Source: Micromonospora profundi (lineage in GTDB: Bacteria > Actinomycetota > Actinomycetes > Mycobacteriales > Micromonosporaceae). Taken from it: 64,000 bases of DNA. How positions within the stretch are numbered: position 1 is the first letter of the stretch; each line of letters opens with the position of its first letter. Of the stretch, positions 1 through 8,981 are shown piece after piece. The position numbers and the translations under genes were made by a program. The DNA is taken from positions 4,125,001 to 4,189,000 of the forward strand of contig NZ_JAATJK010000001.1 of NCBI RefSeq assembly GCF_011927785.1, read 5' to 3'. Under the pieces are notes generated by a model that worked only from the letters and a program-made list of their open reading frames with translations, made no database searches and was not told the origin of the DNA.

Positions 1-1
1 G

Positions 2-238
2 CACCTCGACGAGCTGATCACCGAGTTCAACAACGAGACCGCCCACGGCCTGCGCTGCTGGTTGCTCGAACTGATCGGCGAAGCCCACTCGGAACAAGCT
101 CTGCCGGTGCTGGTTGAGCAACTTCACGGCGAGGACGAATCGCTGCGGTCCTGGGCTGTCAGGGGCCTCGAAAAGCTCGATACCAGACCGGCACGTCGCC
201 AGATACACCAAGCCCGCGCTACGGGCTTGATCCCATGA
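2..238 (+). CDS. HEAT-repeat-like protein, C-terminal part (truncated by window start)
   Basis: The reading frame is open from base 2 to a TGA at 236-238 and gives 78 residues with no start in the window. The sequence is helical and acidic, with two HEAT/PBS-lyase-like helical hairpins (motifs WLLELIGEA and SLRSWAVRGLEKL), which is typical of the final repeats of a HEAT-repeat scaffold. Such proteins usually mediate protein contacts; no partner or enzymatic role is visible. The call rests on the helix pattern only, because the body of the gene lies upstream. Confidence 0.7.
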   Translation, partial: HLDELITEFNNETAHGLRCWLLELIGEAHSEQALPVLVEQLHGEDESLRSWAVRGLEKLDTRPARRQIHQARATGLIP

Positions 239-314
239 CCGCGAAGCCAGATCGCGAAGTGCCACTGGGGCACTGTCCGGACGTCTGCTCGGTCGCGATC
301 TCGACTTCGGTGAT

Positions 315-872
315 TCAGCTCGCGCGGCGGTAGTGCATGGACATCACGCCGTTGCTCAGTGGTTCGGCCGAGAGCAACTCGAGCCGGCGGGTGGCGGGCA
401 GCCCGCCTTGGTACAGCGTCGGGCCGTGGCCGGCGATCACGGGATGGACGAGCAGCTTGTACTCGTCGATCAGGCCCAGCCGGTCGAGCTCGGTCGCGAG
501 CTTGCCGCTTCCGACCAGTACCCCGTCCGGGGTCGCGTCCTTGAGCTTCTGCACGCCCTCGCGTAGATCGCCTGTGATGTGGTGGCTGTTGGTCCACGGG
601 AAGTCCGTGCGCGTCGACGACACCACGTACTTGGGTTGAGCCTCCAGCGTGACCGCCCACTCACGTATGGCCGGCGGCGCTTCCACGTCACCGCGGGCGA
701 CGGCCGGCCAGTAGCTCTCCATCATCTCGTAGGTGACGCGGCCCCACAGCATCGCTCCGCTCTCGTCCAGGAGACGGGTGAAGAAGGCGTGCGTCTCGTC
801 GTCGGCGATCCCCTCCTGGTGGTCGACGCAACCATCCACAGTGACGTTGATGCTGAAGGTGAGCAGTCCCAT
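315..872 (-). CDS. Dihydrofolate reductase family protein (RibD C-terminal fold)
   Basis: This 185-residue protein has the layout of the small actinobacterial DHFR-like family (RibD_C fold), which are NAD(P)H-dependent reductases of unknown substrate. It begins MGLLTFSINVTVDG, has the cofactor-side segment MLWGRVTYEMMESYW near residue 45, and a central VLVGSGKLATELDRLGLIDEY. It ends with HPVIAGHGPTLYQGG and a short beta strand. An upstream ATG at 896 would add eight residues, but the family normally begins with MG-xx-x-F, so 872 is preferred. It stands alone with no partner gene. The family assignment is firm; the substrate is not known. Confidence 0.88.
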   Translation of the reverse strand: MGLLTFSINVTVDGCVDHQEGIADDETHAFFTRLLDESGAMLWGRVTYEMMESYWPAVARGDVEAPPAIREWAVTLEAQPKYVVSSTRTDFPWTNSHHITGDLREGVQKLKDATPDGVLVGSGKLATELDRLGLIDEYKLLVHPVIAGHGPTLYQGGLPATRRLELLSAEPLSNGVMSMHYRRAS

Positions 873-1291
873 GGCCGGGGAGTCTAGTGCCGCCAAGGCG
901 TCGGGACCGCACCATCATTAACCGCGTCGCATCCCATCCGGATATGCGTTGTCTACCTGTCCCTCCGCCTATAGGAGAACAGTGCCGCGCCGTGAAGACC
1001 TGAAAGCCCGGAGCTGCGTGTACGGCAAGCATCGCCGGAGCGCCGTAATAGGCTGCTGATCGTGCACGGGTTCACCGATGTCGACAGCCAGTCAGACACT
1101 ATGGACGGACATCAAGGTCCTGGCCAGCTTCTTGGTGGCCAGGGCCTCATGTTGGCGCCCGGTATGTCATCGTCCGCTGACGCCGACTGCATGGCGGCAG
1201 GTGAGGCGCCTGCCGCGCTTCAGGCTGGGCGCGTTCGGCAGAAGAGGCAGCCCGGCTCGATGGCCTTGAGAGCCGGCGTACCGTTTGTGTC
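873..1291. other. Intergenic region without a supported gene
   Basis: Between the divergent DHFR-like gene and the next plus-strand gene only short overlapping frames with arginine/proline-rich, shadow-like translations occur. The stretch presumably holds both promoters; no clear -10/-35 pair, hairpin or repeat stands out. Confidence 0.4.
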
Positions 1292-1666
1292 GTGGCAGGT
1301 CGCTGGCATCCGGAACTCGGGCCCGAAGGCTTCCTGGAAGTAACTGCGAACCAGGCACGGCTCGTGCTCGATGTCGAAGAGGGCCGGCCCACCTACGACG
1401 CGGGTCTCGAATTTCAGGGGCTGGCCATGGAGGCTATGGCTGAGACCCCCAAAGGCGAGTACCTACCTGACATACCGACCGCGCTCAACCTGATTTGGGG
1501 AGCACTGACAGATGAGATGGACGCTCCTGGAAGGGGATCGCCGGAACAGGACGCCGCTGCGGTCCGACACATGAAGCAGGCGGCAGCCGAATGGCTTGCA
1601 GTCGTGGATTCGCGAGTTGGCAGGGCGGCCTACCTTGATCGTTGGGTGCACGATGAGTGCGGCTAA
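1292..1666 (+). CDS. Hypothetical acidic helical protein
   Basis: A 124-residue frame with a GTG start and a natural protein composition: acidic, Trp-containing and with regular amphipathic helices (ALNLIWGALTDEMD, MKQAAAEWLAVVDSR, AAYLDRWVHDECG). It looks like a small soluble actinobacterial protein, not a shadow frame. No family is recognised. The start is uncertain because the frame stays open a little upstream and no strong ribosome site is seen. A second short frame follows 20 bases downstream and could belong to the same transcript. Confidence 0.5.
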   Translation: MAGRWHPELGPEGFLEVTANQARLVLDVEEGRPTYDAGLEFQGLAMEAMAETPKGEYLPDIPTALNLIWGALTDEMDAPGRGSPEQDAAAVRHMKQAAAEWLAVVDSRVGRAAYLDRWVHDECG

Positions 1667-1686
1667 CAGCGGGTGGCCCCTGAATC

Positions 1687-1857
1687 GTGAGGTCACCGCG
1701 TTGCCTGACTACGGCAGTGCCGAACCCGCATGCGGACCACGCCCGCTTCACGGCCGTGGACCTGCTGCTGCCCAGTGCCGCAAAGCTGTACCTGGACGCG
1801 GTCCTGGCCGGACTGGCCCGGCGCCTTGGCAGTTCCCGGTTGCCTGATCGAGGCTAG
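1687..1857 (+). CDS. Possible small protein or gene remnant
   Basis: GTG-initiated frame of 56 residues. Its C-terminal half (ARFTAVDLLLPSAAKL then YLDAVLAGLARRLG) reads as a normal helical domain, while the N-terminal 20 residues look random. This may be the tail of a truncated gene whose front was lost. The stop overlaps the end of the convergent gene by four bases. No family is recognised and coding status is tentative. Confidence 0.3.
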   Translation: MRSPRCLTTAVPNPHADHARFTAVDLLLPSAAKLYLDAVLAGLARRLGSSRLPDRG

Positions 1858-2504
1858 ACCTTTCCGGTCCAGGGTTTTCCGACGCCAGCGCGTGCCGCGC
1901 TGCGCCCGGGCGGCAGGTCAAGAATGTCGATCAGGCTGGGGTCCTCGTCGACGGCATGATGCAGGTGCCCGACTTTGCCGTTGCTGCCGCTCGCGTCGGA
2001 TGCTCCGATCAACTGCCAGACCCCGTCGTCCGCATCGTGACTGACGAACAGAACAGGCTCACGGCGTTCAAAGACCTCAGGGGTCTGGATGCAGACCGCG
2101 CCAAGCAGCCAATGCCGCATCCACCATGCTCGCCGATCGTGCTGCATGACGTGGTCGGTGACCCACCAGACGAACGGCAGGTCCTCGTGGGCACGCGACT
2201 GGTCTGCGGTCAGGTCCGGACCGCCCTGCGCAACCCGCTCGAAAGGCTCGTCGATGAGCGAGAACGCGTGACCGTCCTCGTTGGCGAAGATGACGGCGTG
2301 GAAGGTGCCACCCCCGGGATTGCCGGCACCGATCCCGACGGACAGACGGGCTACGTGCGGGTCCGAGCCGGTGGACCAGCCGAACGCGTACGAGGCCAAC
2401 TCCTCACGCGGCCCCACGAACTCACCGAACGCCCGCCGGTCCATGCCGCTGGCATCGGCCGTCGGCACCTCAATGAGCGCACCCTCCAGCACCTGGATAT
2501 CCAC
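1854..2504 (-). CDS. DUF2185-like hypothetical protein
   Basis: 216 residues. The last third carries the pattern of the DUF2185/immunity-like family: VLFVSHDADDGVWQLIGA, then GHLHHAVDEDPSLIDILDLPPG, in which a strand-turn-strand is followed by a conserved DPSL-x8-LPPG element. The N-terminal two thirds is a separate module with a SYAFGWSTGSDPHVARLSVG core and several tryptophans. Related proteins are found as cytoplasmic proteins of unknown function and sometimes as toxin immunity proteins; no toxin is next to this one. It lies divergent to the PucR regulator, with about 160 bases between starts. Confidence 0.65.
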   Translation of the reverse strand: MDIQVLEGALIEVPTADASGMDRRAFGEFVGPREELASYAFGWSTGSDPHVARLSVGIGAGNPGGGTFHAVIFANEDGHAFSLIDEPFERVAQGGPDLTADQSRAHEDLPFVWWVTDHVMQHDRRAWWMRHWLLGAVCIQTPEVFERREPVLFVSHDADDGVWQLIGASDASGSNGKVGHLHHAVDEDPSLIDILDLPPGRSAARAGVGKPWTGKV

Positions 2505-2666
2505 GCCGGCAACTTAGCTGATCGAGAGCATCGTGCCGCAGGCGCACGCACTCGAATCCGCATGCCTGGACGCCGCCGTCGCCAAGTCGCCGATTGCCTC
2601 AGGGCGCGACGATACGATCGGCGAACATCAATCGAAAGGCGTTCGACGTCCCTTACAGGAGGTGTC

Positions 2667-3875
2667 GTGCCGGATCTGATCATGGCGCTCCAGCGGCGGA
2701 TTGACGTAAATGCCCTGCGTGCCGTCAACACCTACCAGCGAGAGGTGCCCGAGTACGCGTCGCCGTCACCGGAGCAACTCGCGCACATGCTCGACTTCGC
2801 GCGTTTCATCAGACGGGTGAGTCTGGAGCGCGTACGGGACGACACGCCGCTCGACGAGGACGATCTGGCGGCCATCGGCGACGTCGGCCGACGACGAGGC
2901 GAGGATCGGCTCTCGCTGGCGTCACAGCGGCAGGCGCTCAGCACGCATACCGCACTGATGCTGCGCGATGTGGTGGAGACCGCTGCTCCGGCTAACACCG
3001 AGGACGTGCTCCACATGGCCAACTGGCTCGGGCGGGAGGGCAACCGAGCCCGCTGCGCCTACCTGGACGGGTACCTTGGTGGCGTCGCGCAGACCTGGTC
3101 GATGTCGGCTCAGGTCCAGTTGCTCGCGCGGTCGCTGCTGGCCGACGAACCACCGCCGATCGGCATCGCTCGGGCGGCCGGCGTACGTCTCGGGCATCGG
3201 TGGCTGGTGACGGTTGTTCGGTTCGATCCGCCGGGCCTGGCCGCCCCGGAGCGGAAACGCATCGTCGCGACGGCCCTGGCGTCCTGGCGGATCCCGATGT
3301 CCTGGCTCGGGCCGGCGGAGTTGGTACTGGTCACACCGGCATCGGTCGACGCACCGGCGGCCACGTCGGCATGGCTCGTCGACGGTGGCGTCCACGGTCC
3401 GGTGGCGGATCGCACCCTGGACCTGGTCCGTGGCATCGCCGTGAGCTCCGGCCGTCGGTGCGCTGCCGGCGCGGCCGTCGGAGCGGTGGGCCAGTTGGCC
3501 GGTGTGCTGGACCAGGCTCGACAAATCAGCCGACTGACGTCGGCGGAGCGCAGACCTCAGCACCTCTACACCGTCGCGGACAGGTTCGTCGAACTCGGAG
3601 CCGTCCACTCGCCACACATGGGCAGTTGGCTGCGGGAACTCGTCACCCGACTCGAGGCCGGCCCGGACCTGATCCGCACCCTCGACGCGTACTACCTGCA
3701 CGACATGTCCCGACCGGCGACGGCACGGGCGCTGGGCGTCCACACCCGCACGCTCGACTATCGCCTACGGCGCGTACACGAGCTGATCGGGCTGCGTCCC
3801 GCCTCGACCCGCGGCGTGCGGATCCTGACCGCCGCCGTCGCCTGGACGTTCGCCGACCGGTTGCGGGAGACATGA
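2667..3875 (+). CDS. PucR family transcriptional regulator
   Basis: 402 residues starting at a GTG preceded by a perfect AGGAGG at 2657-2662. The frame is open far upstream, but that part is a shadow of the opposite gene. The C-terminal 60 residues form the PucR-type helix-turn-helix: LDAYYLHDMSRPATARAL, then HTRTLDYRLRRVHELIGL. The middle carries a degenerate GGDEF-like/CdaR domain and the N-terminus is a helical sensor. Family members respond to purine or sugar-acid type ligands and usually control a neighbouring catabolic gene; none is obvious here, so the regulon is unknown. Confidence 0.85.
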   Translation: MPDLIMALQRRIDVNALRAVNTYQREVPEYASPSPEQLAHMLDFARFIRRVSLERVRDDTPLDEDDLAAIGDVGRRRGEDRLSLASQRQALSTHTALMLRDVVETAAPANTEDVLHMANWLGREGNRARCAYLDGYLGGVAQTWSMSAQVQLLARSLLADEPPPIGIARAAGVRLGHRWLVTVVRFDPPGLAAPERKRIVATALASWRIPMSWLGPAELVLVTPASVDAPAATSAWLVDGGVHGPVADRTLDLVRGIAVSSGRRCAAGAAVGAVGQLAGVLDQARQISRLTSAERRPQHLYTVADRFVELGAVHSPHMGSWLRELVTRLEAGPDLIRTLDAYYLHDMSRPATARALGVHTRTLDYRLRRVHELIGLRPASTRGVRILTAAVAWTFADRLRET

Positions 3876-3944
3876 CGAGGCCGGGCGTAGCCGGCCGACC
3901 GCCGCTGGCACTGCGGTGGTCGGCCGGTTCATCGTGCGTACGCC

Positions 3945-4526
3945 TCAGCAGCTGACCTGCACGATGGGCGACTGCGTGTCCAGCCTCAACGACGGGGGGT
4001 AGTAGCCGCCGGGAGCAGTGTAGGTGTGGATGCCCCTGGTGACGTAGTAGTTCGGCACACCCTGGCAGATCGTGAAGGCGACACCGGTGTACGTCTTGTT
4101 CCCAGGACCCGAATTCAGGCTTCCGACCGACACCAAGAAGAAGCCGCTGCCCGGGACGTACTGGTACAACTCGACCTGAGCGCCGATGTAGGGTATGACC
4201 GCGTCACACCACGAGTCCGCCTTGCCGTCGATGCTGCCCGGGATGCCGTTGCCGCCGGTCGACGCATGTGGATACTGGGCCCGCGCGGTGCAGGTGATCA
4301 CATTCTCGGCGGCTGCCGCGACACGAGTGGACGGCGTCCGGCTGAACGTTGGTGTTACCGCTGCGGCCTGCTTTCCGGCCAGAGCCTCCGCCGCATCGAG
4401 CACCGGCTGGGGGATCGTCCCGGCAGCCATTGCAGACCCTGCTGCACTGGCCGGAGAAGCAACGGCGGACACGGAGACCGCCAGCAGTGCGGCAAGCCCG
4501 ATGCCGAGCACGCGATGTCTGAGCAT
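3945..4526 (-). CDS. Secreted hypothetical protein
   Basis: 193 residues with a classical Sec signal peptide: MLRHRVLGIGLAALLAVSV followed by a cleavage region ASPASAAG near residue 29. The mature part is about 160 residues with three cysteines (ITCTARAQYP, ADSWCDAVIP, and a C-terminal VQVSC) and an odd further Cys in FTICQGVP, suggesting two disulfides in a beta-rich extracellular domain. The family is unrecognised. It is the last gene of the PucR block and convergent to it, with its promoter in the gap toward 4984. Confidence 0.75.
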   Translation of the reverse strand: MLRHRVLGIGLAALLAVSVSAVASPASAAGSAMAAGTIPQPVLDAAEALAGKQAAAVTPTFSRTPSTRVAAAAENVITCTARAQYPHASTGGNGIPGSIDGKADSWCDAVIPYIGAQVELYQYVPGSGFFLVSVGSLNSGPGNKTYTGVAFTICQGVPNYYVTRGIHTYTAPGGYYPPSLRLDTQSPIVQVSC

Positions 4527-4984
4527 CTTCCCCTCCTACAAATCGTTCCCCCCGAAGTGGCAGGGGAATCGGGAAAACATGGTGGGGAAACTATTCAGCG
4601 AAAGACGTGCCGGCGTCTTCGTGAACGATCGCAAACCTGCACCTTGATCGGCGCCTGCCTTGTCATGCCGCACAACGGCTGGCACCGCCCCTGACATGAT
4701 GTTGCGGTACCTCCAGAGTGGATCGAACTACCGCATGGTCAGGTTCGTCCGCCAGCACGCGCCCGCCGAGACCACCTGCACCTCAACGTGATCCATGATG
4801 GAGCCACACCGTCGCGGACCGACACCTGCGAGCACTGCGCGGCACCCGTGGTCCACAGTCACGACGCGCCTCGCATCCAGCTCCAAACCTAGGGCTCGGT
4901 GCTCGTCGGCCCATTAACTGACCCCACCGCTACGACCGGGGCTGGTAGCGTGCGCCGACCATGAAGATCACGGGGGAAACATCG
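4527..4984. other. Divergent intergenic region
   Basis: This 458-base gap separates the divergent secreted protein and the downstream lipoprotein. It should carry both promoters. A relatively AT-rich patch lies at about 4527-4600 (promoter side of the minus gene). No RNA gene, hairpin with T-run or credible frame was seen. Confidence 0.4.
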
Positions 4985-5461
4985 ATGAACCGAACTCGAC
5001 TCGTCCTGACTGGCTTGGCCGTTGCGGCGGCGATCACGATGGCCGGCTGCGATCCGCAGCCCAAACCTGAGGGCACCGCAACCTCGCCGTCCCCGGCAGC
5101 CTCGAGCGCCGCCCCGACCGGCAGTACGGCCACCACCGCGACCACCGACGCGGCCACAGTAAAGGCCTGCGCCGACATCAAGAACGACATCAAGGACAAC
5201 GCCGCTAAGGTCACGAAGGCCGAGAAGATCGGCCCGCCAGCCGGGCACTTCGCGGTCAGTGCCCAGTGGGCCGCCGGTTCGGTCGCGATCCTGGCGCACT
5301 CGATGGACGCCAACGAGGCAGTCACCGCCGCATCCGAAAAAATCCAGAATGAGATGATGAGCCTGAGCGACGCGTACAACAAGTCCGCCGACGCCAAGCC
5401 CAGCAAGAAGGCCCTGGAAGCCGCCATCAAGGAACTGGACACCGCCTGCTCGGCCGCCTGA
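4985..5461 (+). CDS. Lipoprotein of unknown function
   Basis: 158 residues from the second in-frame ATG, which sits 9 bases after a GGGGGA ribosome site; the first ATG at 4961 lies upstream of that site. A lipoprotein signal (NRTRLVLTGLAVAAAITM, then lipobox AGC) is followed by a Pro/Ser/Ala/Thr-rich linker. The mature domain is short, helical and Lys-rich (CADIKNDIKDNAAKVTKAEK ending in ELDTACSAA), with two cysteines that could pair. It is probably anchored outside the membrane. No family is recognised. It is followed by another lipoprotein gene on the same strand 176 bases later. Confidence 0.8.
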   Translation: MNRTRLVLTGLAVAAAITMAGCDPQPKPEGTATSPSPAASSAAPTGSTATTATTDAATVKACADIKNDIKDNAAKVTKAEKIGPPAGHFAVSAQWAAGSVAILAHSMDANEAVTAASEKIQNEMMSLSDAYNKSADAKPSKKALEAAIKELDTACSAA

Positions 5462-5637
5462 GCGGTTCGACCACGTGATCGGCGGTGGCCCTCACCCGGG
5501 CGGTCACCGCCGATTCGCACGTCCGCGCGGCAAGCCGCACATCCCTCCAGATACGTGGCCACTGCTGACGGAACCGATTTCATTGATCATGGCTGGTGCC
5601 GCCAGCCCACTCCGTCAGTTTGGGAGGAAGGAACCAC

Positions 5638-6450
5638 ATGAGGACGCGACGGTCGGCGATCACTGGGCTGTGCCTCGTCATTGCGCTCAGCTTCGGGGTC
5701 GCCGGCTGCAACAACGCCACCGACGGTGGCGGCGCGGACACCACAGCACCCGCCTCAGCATCACAGGTCAATGCGCTCGACTCGTTCGCCGGCGCAATAC
5801 AGAAGCTCGATGAGGAAACCTTCAAGGTGAGCAGGAAGACCGGGCCGGACGGTTTGGAGATCAGCGGGGTCGTGGATCCGACCGCCAAGAAGGTGTCCAT
5901 GAAGTGGATCAGCCCAATTGGCGACCAAGGCATGACAGTCGACTTTGTTCAGCTGGGCAGCGCTGTGTACGTGAAGCTGGCGGGCGCAGTGCAGTTGCAC
6001 AGCTTCACCCGCCTGCCAGCCCTGCCCAATAAATGGATGCACATTGATGCAGCAAACGTGGAGGAGGGCAGCACCTTCTCCGACATGGTCGATGGCGACC
6101 TGGCCGGCGTCAATGACCTGATCAAGGCCGTGACCGACGTCGAGCGGAACGGTCAGCTTGGTTTCACGGGCACCTTTGACATCACCAAGTCACCCGGCAC
6201 GCAGGGGGACCTTTTCAGGAGGTACGGGGAGAAGGCCAAAGCTGTCCCGTTCAACGCCAAGGTCGACGACCAAGGCCGGCTCACTTACATATTCATCAAC
6301 CTCAGCGCGATCGACTCAGCCTTCATGAATGGCATCACGGCGACCTACTCCGACTTCGGCCTGCCGGTCACCATTGAAGGGCCCGCTACCGACCAAACCG
6401 TCGAAGCCCCCGCCGAGGTTGTCAAGGCGTTCGCCAAGGCGTACGGCTGA
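5638..6450 (+). CDS. LppX/LprAFG-like lipoprotein
   Basis: 270 residues. Start chosen at the ATG directly after a GGGAGGAAGG ribosome site; an earlier in-frame ATG lies before it. Signal with lipobox VAGC (residues 18-25), then a linker, then a beta-sheet domain of about 220 residues of the LprG/LppX type (MTVDFVQLGSAVYVKLAG, TRLPALPNKWMHIDAANVE, and a late GITATYSDFGLPVTIEGP). Members of this fold carry lipids or glycolipids across the actinobacterial envelope. That role is inferred from fold pattern only; no efflux pump partner is adjacent. Confidence 0.72.
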   Translation: MRTRRSAITGLCLVIALSFGVAGCNNATDGGGADTTAPASASQVNALDSFAGAIQKLDEETFKVSRKTGPDGLEISGVVDPTAKKVSMKWISPIGDQGMTVDFVQLGSAVYVKLAGAVQLHSFTRLPALPNKWMHIDAANVEEGSTFSDMVDGDLAGVNDLIKAVTDVERNGQLGFTGTFDITKSPGTQGDLFRRYGEKAKAVPFNAKVDDQGRLTYIFINLSAIDSAFMNGITATYSDFGLPVTIEGPATDQTVEAPAEVVKAFAKAYG

Positions 6451-6665
6451 GCCTGGGCAGCGTCTGCAGGTCCCGTCCCCCTGCGGGCGTCCCGACACCG
6501 AAGCGGGTGGCGACCATCGGACCGGCTCGGGACGGGTACGCGTCGCGGCACGCCAGGCCCCAGAAGACCCGCCCCTACCGACCTCGTACCACGGCAATGT
6601 CGAACGCTTCACCCGAGCGTGTGGTGCAGCTCGGCAGGCGACGGCTGTCGCCTGCCGAGCTGGCG

Positions 6666-7091
6666 TCAGCTCAGAGGTTCGACCTTGCGGTTGCCCAGGG
6701 CGGAGGTGAGTTGCACCGGAACCACCGACTCCTTGGCGATTGCTAAGCACTCCTTGCCGGCCGCCTCGGGTAGCAGTCCGACGCGGATCCGAATGCCCAC
6801 TGCCGTTTCGCTCTCTGTCACTTCCGGCTCGGCGCCGTAACAGTCGGCGGGTCCGGCCGTCACGGTGACCTCAAGGGTTCGATCGTCGACACTGCGCCAG
6901 TCGCGCCACTGAACAACCTGCGCGTCGATTAGGCCGCTCCGGGTCGGCAACGCATCCGGCCGTGTCGGTCCGGTCGGCGCTCGGACGCCTGATGTGTCAC
7001 TGCCGGGCTCGGCTGCGGAGCCGCAGGCGCTCAGTGCGGCCACCACAGCCAGCAGCCAGGCAGCCAGTGGAAGTGGTGGCCGCATTCTCAT
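6666..7091 (-). CDS. Small lipoprotein of unknown function
   Basis: 141 residues. Signal peptide with lipobox LSAC at about residues 20-23, then a Gly/Ser/Thr linker and a compact beta domain with QWRDWRSVDDRTLEVTVTAG, DCYGAEPEVTESE and GIRIRVGLLPEAAGKECLA, including two cysteines that may be bonded. A second ATG two codons in is equally possible as start. The gene lies nine bases downstream of the serine protease gene on the same strand and is probably co-transcribed with it. The function is not known. Confidence 0.75.
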   Translation of the reverse strand: MRMRPPLPLAAWLLAVVAALSACGSAAEPGSDTSGVRAPTGPTRPDALPTRSGLIDAQVVQWRDWRSVDDRTLEVTVTAGPADCYGAEPEVTESETAVGIRIRVGLLPEAAGKECLAIAKESVVPVQLTSALGNRKVEPLS

Positions 7092-7100
7092 CGGTTCAAC

Positions 7101-8207
7101 TTACCAATCAGCGTTGGCGGCGTTCATCGCGTCGACGACAGCCTGGTCGAAGTACGGCCCCTTGTTGACGCCATCGCTGTTCACCGTGGACATGACCGAG
7201 CGGACCGAGCCGAGTCCGCTGGCGTTGTCGTAGTTCCAGGTCCACGGTCCGCCCGAGGAGCCACCTCCAAAGTTGCAGGTGATTTTGGATTTGTTGTCCA
7301 AGATGCTGTTGTCGGTGGCAGTGCCCCAGCAAGCCCACATGACGTTGCCGCCGTCACGGTTGCCCGGATATCCGAAGATCGACGTGTCGAACTCCGTGCC
7401 ACCGTTGTAGACCAGGCCGTGCCCACCGATGGTGTTGACGACTGTCGTGTTCCAGTCGCCGCCGGAGTAGGTGGTCACGAAGCCGACGTCCCGGTTGAGG
7501 TTGCTGTTGTTGATCCACTCGTTGAAGGTCCGCAGCCAGTACGCCTGGAAGCGGCCGACCGGGTCGTGGTCGGTGTTGAAGGCGTTGTATCCCGGCACGA
7601 AGACGAGGTTCTGCAGCCAGGTGCCGCCCTGTCCGCCATGGACACAGTGACCGGCGGTGATCAGCACCCGCTTGGACGAGGTGTTGATCGCCGACGCCGA
7701 GCACCATGAGCCGCTTTCGTAGCCACCGATGAACAACTTGCCATTGGTGATCGAGAAATTCGTCACCGGTGGCGGGGCGTTGGTCACGCGCTGCGAGATC
7801 CGAGCGGCAACCGGCTTCGCCGCGACGTCGGCCGTCTTGCTGGCGACGGCGCGGGCCTTGCTCTCGACCCATTCCGCATCTCCGGGGGCATCCAGCGACT
7901 TGGCTGCCTTCATCCGTTCCGGCGTCCAATACGCCAGCACCTCGGGGTCTCCGCCGGTTCGCTCGAACGACTTCAACTGTGTGGGCGTGTAGTTGCGCAC
8001 CGCTTTGTCGCCCGGCAGCCGCACCGGGGCAGGCGCACTGCTGGTGCTCAGATCGGAGCCGCTGATCCGAGCCGGCGAGGGGTTCGCCCAGGCGGGAGCA
8101 CCCGCGGGAGCGGTGAGTAAGGCGATTGTTGCGACGGCCGCAGCCAGTGCGGCGGCCCCCAGGCGTCTCAGGCTTCGCGGACACCCGATTTTGCGTGACG
8201 AATCCAT
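7101..8207 (-). CDS. Secreted trypsin-like/V8-like serine endopeptidase
   Basis: 368 residues: a long Sec signal (residues 1-42, cleavage near APAWA), a propeptide of about 110 residues, then a chymotrypsin-fold catalytic domain. The catalytic His is in TAGHC (about residue 187), the Asp in the DVGFVTTYSGGDWN region, and the Ser in GGSSGGPW (about residue 318). The propeptide and NTS-rich domain resemble the glutamyl-endopeptidase/V8 branch of secreted actinomycete proteases. It is presumably exported, auto-processed and acts extracellularly. It heads a two-gene unit with the small lipoprotein at 6666-7091. Confidence 0.9.
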   Translation of the reverse strand: MDSSRKIGCPRSLRRLGAAALAAAVATIALLTAPAGAPAWANPSPARISGSDLSTSSAPAPVRLPGDKAVRNYTPTQLKSFERTGGDPEVLAYWTPERMKAAKSLDAPGDAEWVESKARAVASKTADVAAKPVAARISQRVTNAPPPVTNFSITNGKLFIGGYESGSWCSASAINTSSKRVLITAGHCVHGGQGGTWLQNLVFVPGYNAFNTDHDPVGRFQAYWLRTFNEWINNSNLNRDVGFVTTYSGGDWNTTVVNTIGGHGLVYNGGTEFDTSIFGYPGNRDGGNVMWACWGTATDNSILDNKSKITCNFGGGSSGGPWTWNYDNASGLGSVRSVMSTVNSDGVNKGPYFDQAVVDAMNAANADW

Positions 8208-8684
8208 CCGGCTGACTCCCCCTGTTCAGCAACCGTTTCCGGCGCTCTCGAAGCCGTCTTCATGCTGCTCGGCGACGGCTGTCATCGAGAGTTGAAGCTA
8301 CCGATGGAATCGTTATGTATCTATGTCATTTATCGGACCGTAAGTACGCGAGGGGCTACCGAGAGAGATCGGCCAGTGCGACGACCTGCGCACAGATGCC
8401 AGTGTGTGTTTCTGGACACATCGTCGCGCCGTCCGTCATGTACGCCACCGGCTGCTGATGTGCTCGACGACCCGTCGACGCGCTCGCGTTGATCATCGCG
8501 GTGGTGGTGACCGCCGATCTCGCCCTACCAGGACATACACACGAGGGCTCCCCGGCACGCCCCTTGATCAAATCCGCGCATGTTCCGGATCTCGTCTGCT
8601 GGGCCAAGGCGACCAGAGACGGACTCAAGCGACCTCTTCGGTGTGAACTCTCGACGAGCCGGTTGGATCGGGTGTCATACGAGG
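8208..8684. other. Intergenic accessory DNA between protease and small-gene cassette
   Basis: The first 130 bases are AT-richer than the surroundings (around 8290-8345) and probably hold the protease promoter on the minus strand. The rest has no convincing gene: frames on both strands are Arg/Thr/Ser-rich shadows. It does contain the tRNA-Val-like 21-bp segment at 8628-8648. A 46-base stretch at 8523-8568 resembles one at 11016-11061 at about two thirds of positions, which may mark debris of a duplicated element. Confidence 0.45.
8628..8648 (+). repeat. 21-bp copy of the tRNA-Val anticodon-arm region (candidate att site)
   Basis: Bases 8628-8648 are identical and in direct orientation to 30475-30495 inside the tRNA-Val gene. 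They correspond to the anticodon loop, the 3' half of the anticodon stem, the variable loop and the first base or two of the T stem. The T arm and acceptor do not follow, so this is not a tRNA gene. Actinomycete integrative elements often use tRNA anticodon-loop-to-3'-end cores, so it is read as an att-like scar. No integrase gene is present. Confidence 0.7.
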
Positions 8685-8981
8685 TCACCCGGCCTGGTGA
8701 CGCTCATGCCGGTCTGGTTCGGCCGGCATGGTTGCTGTACATCGCTGCTGTACTTCCGGCAGTCGCCTGGTCCAGCCAATGAAGCGGCGATGCAGCGCGC
8801 CGGCCGGCGCCCAAGGCATGTCCTCGGCGGCTTGGACGAGATAGGCACCGAGGTAGAGGGCCAGCGACACCGGAGCGTCGGCGTACTCCGCACGCAGCTC
8901 CCGCCTGCGGGTCCGGCATGGCCAAGGTAGATCGCAACCGCCGCAGCTCCAGGTCGGCAGGACCGGACCGTGGCTGGTCAC
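8685..8981 (-). CDS. Small Cys-containing hypothetical protein (third gene of coupled trio)
   Basis: 98 residues from a GTG whose last two bases are shared with the stop of the preceding gene (GTGA overlap); a GTG one codon earlier is the alternative. It begins with VTSHGPVLPTWSCGGCDLPW, a zinc-knuckle-like CxxC-x5-C pattern, then ELRAEYADAPVSLALYLGAY and AAEDMPWAPAGALHRRFIGW. This WSC..CG..WPC..R..L.AEY layout is common among small hypothetical proteins encoded near XRE regulators in Micromonospora and related genera. The function is not known. Confidence 0.72.
   Translation of the reverse strand: MTSHGPVLPTWSCGGCDLPWPCRTRRRELRAEYADAPVSLALYLGAYLVQAAEDMPWAPAGALHRRFIGWTRRLPEVQQRCTATMPAEPDRHERHQAG

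Noticed and set aside
1956..2666. Long N-terminal extension of the PucR frame
   Set aside because: It is antisense to the DUF2185-like gene and Arg/Pro-rich; a perfect AGGAGG and GTG at 2667 mark the true start.
8356..8782. Open frames on both strands around the tRNA-like segment
   Set aside because: Composition is Ser/Thr/Arg-rich without helices or strands, no ribosome site; no integrase or other family pattern.
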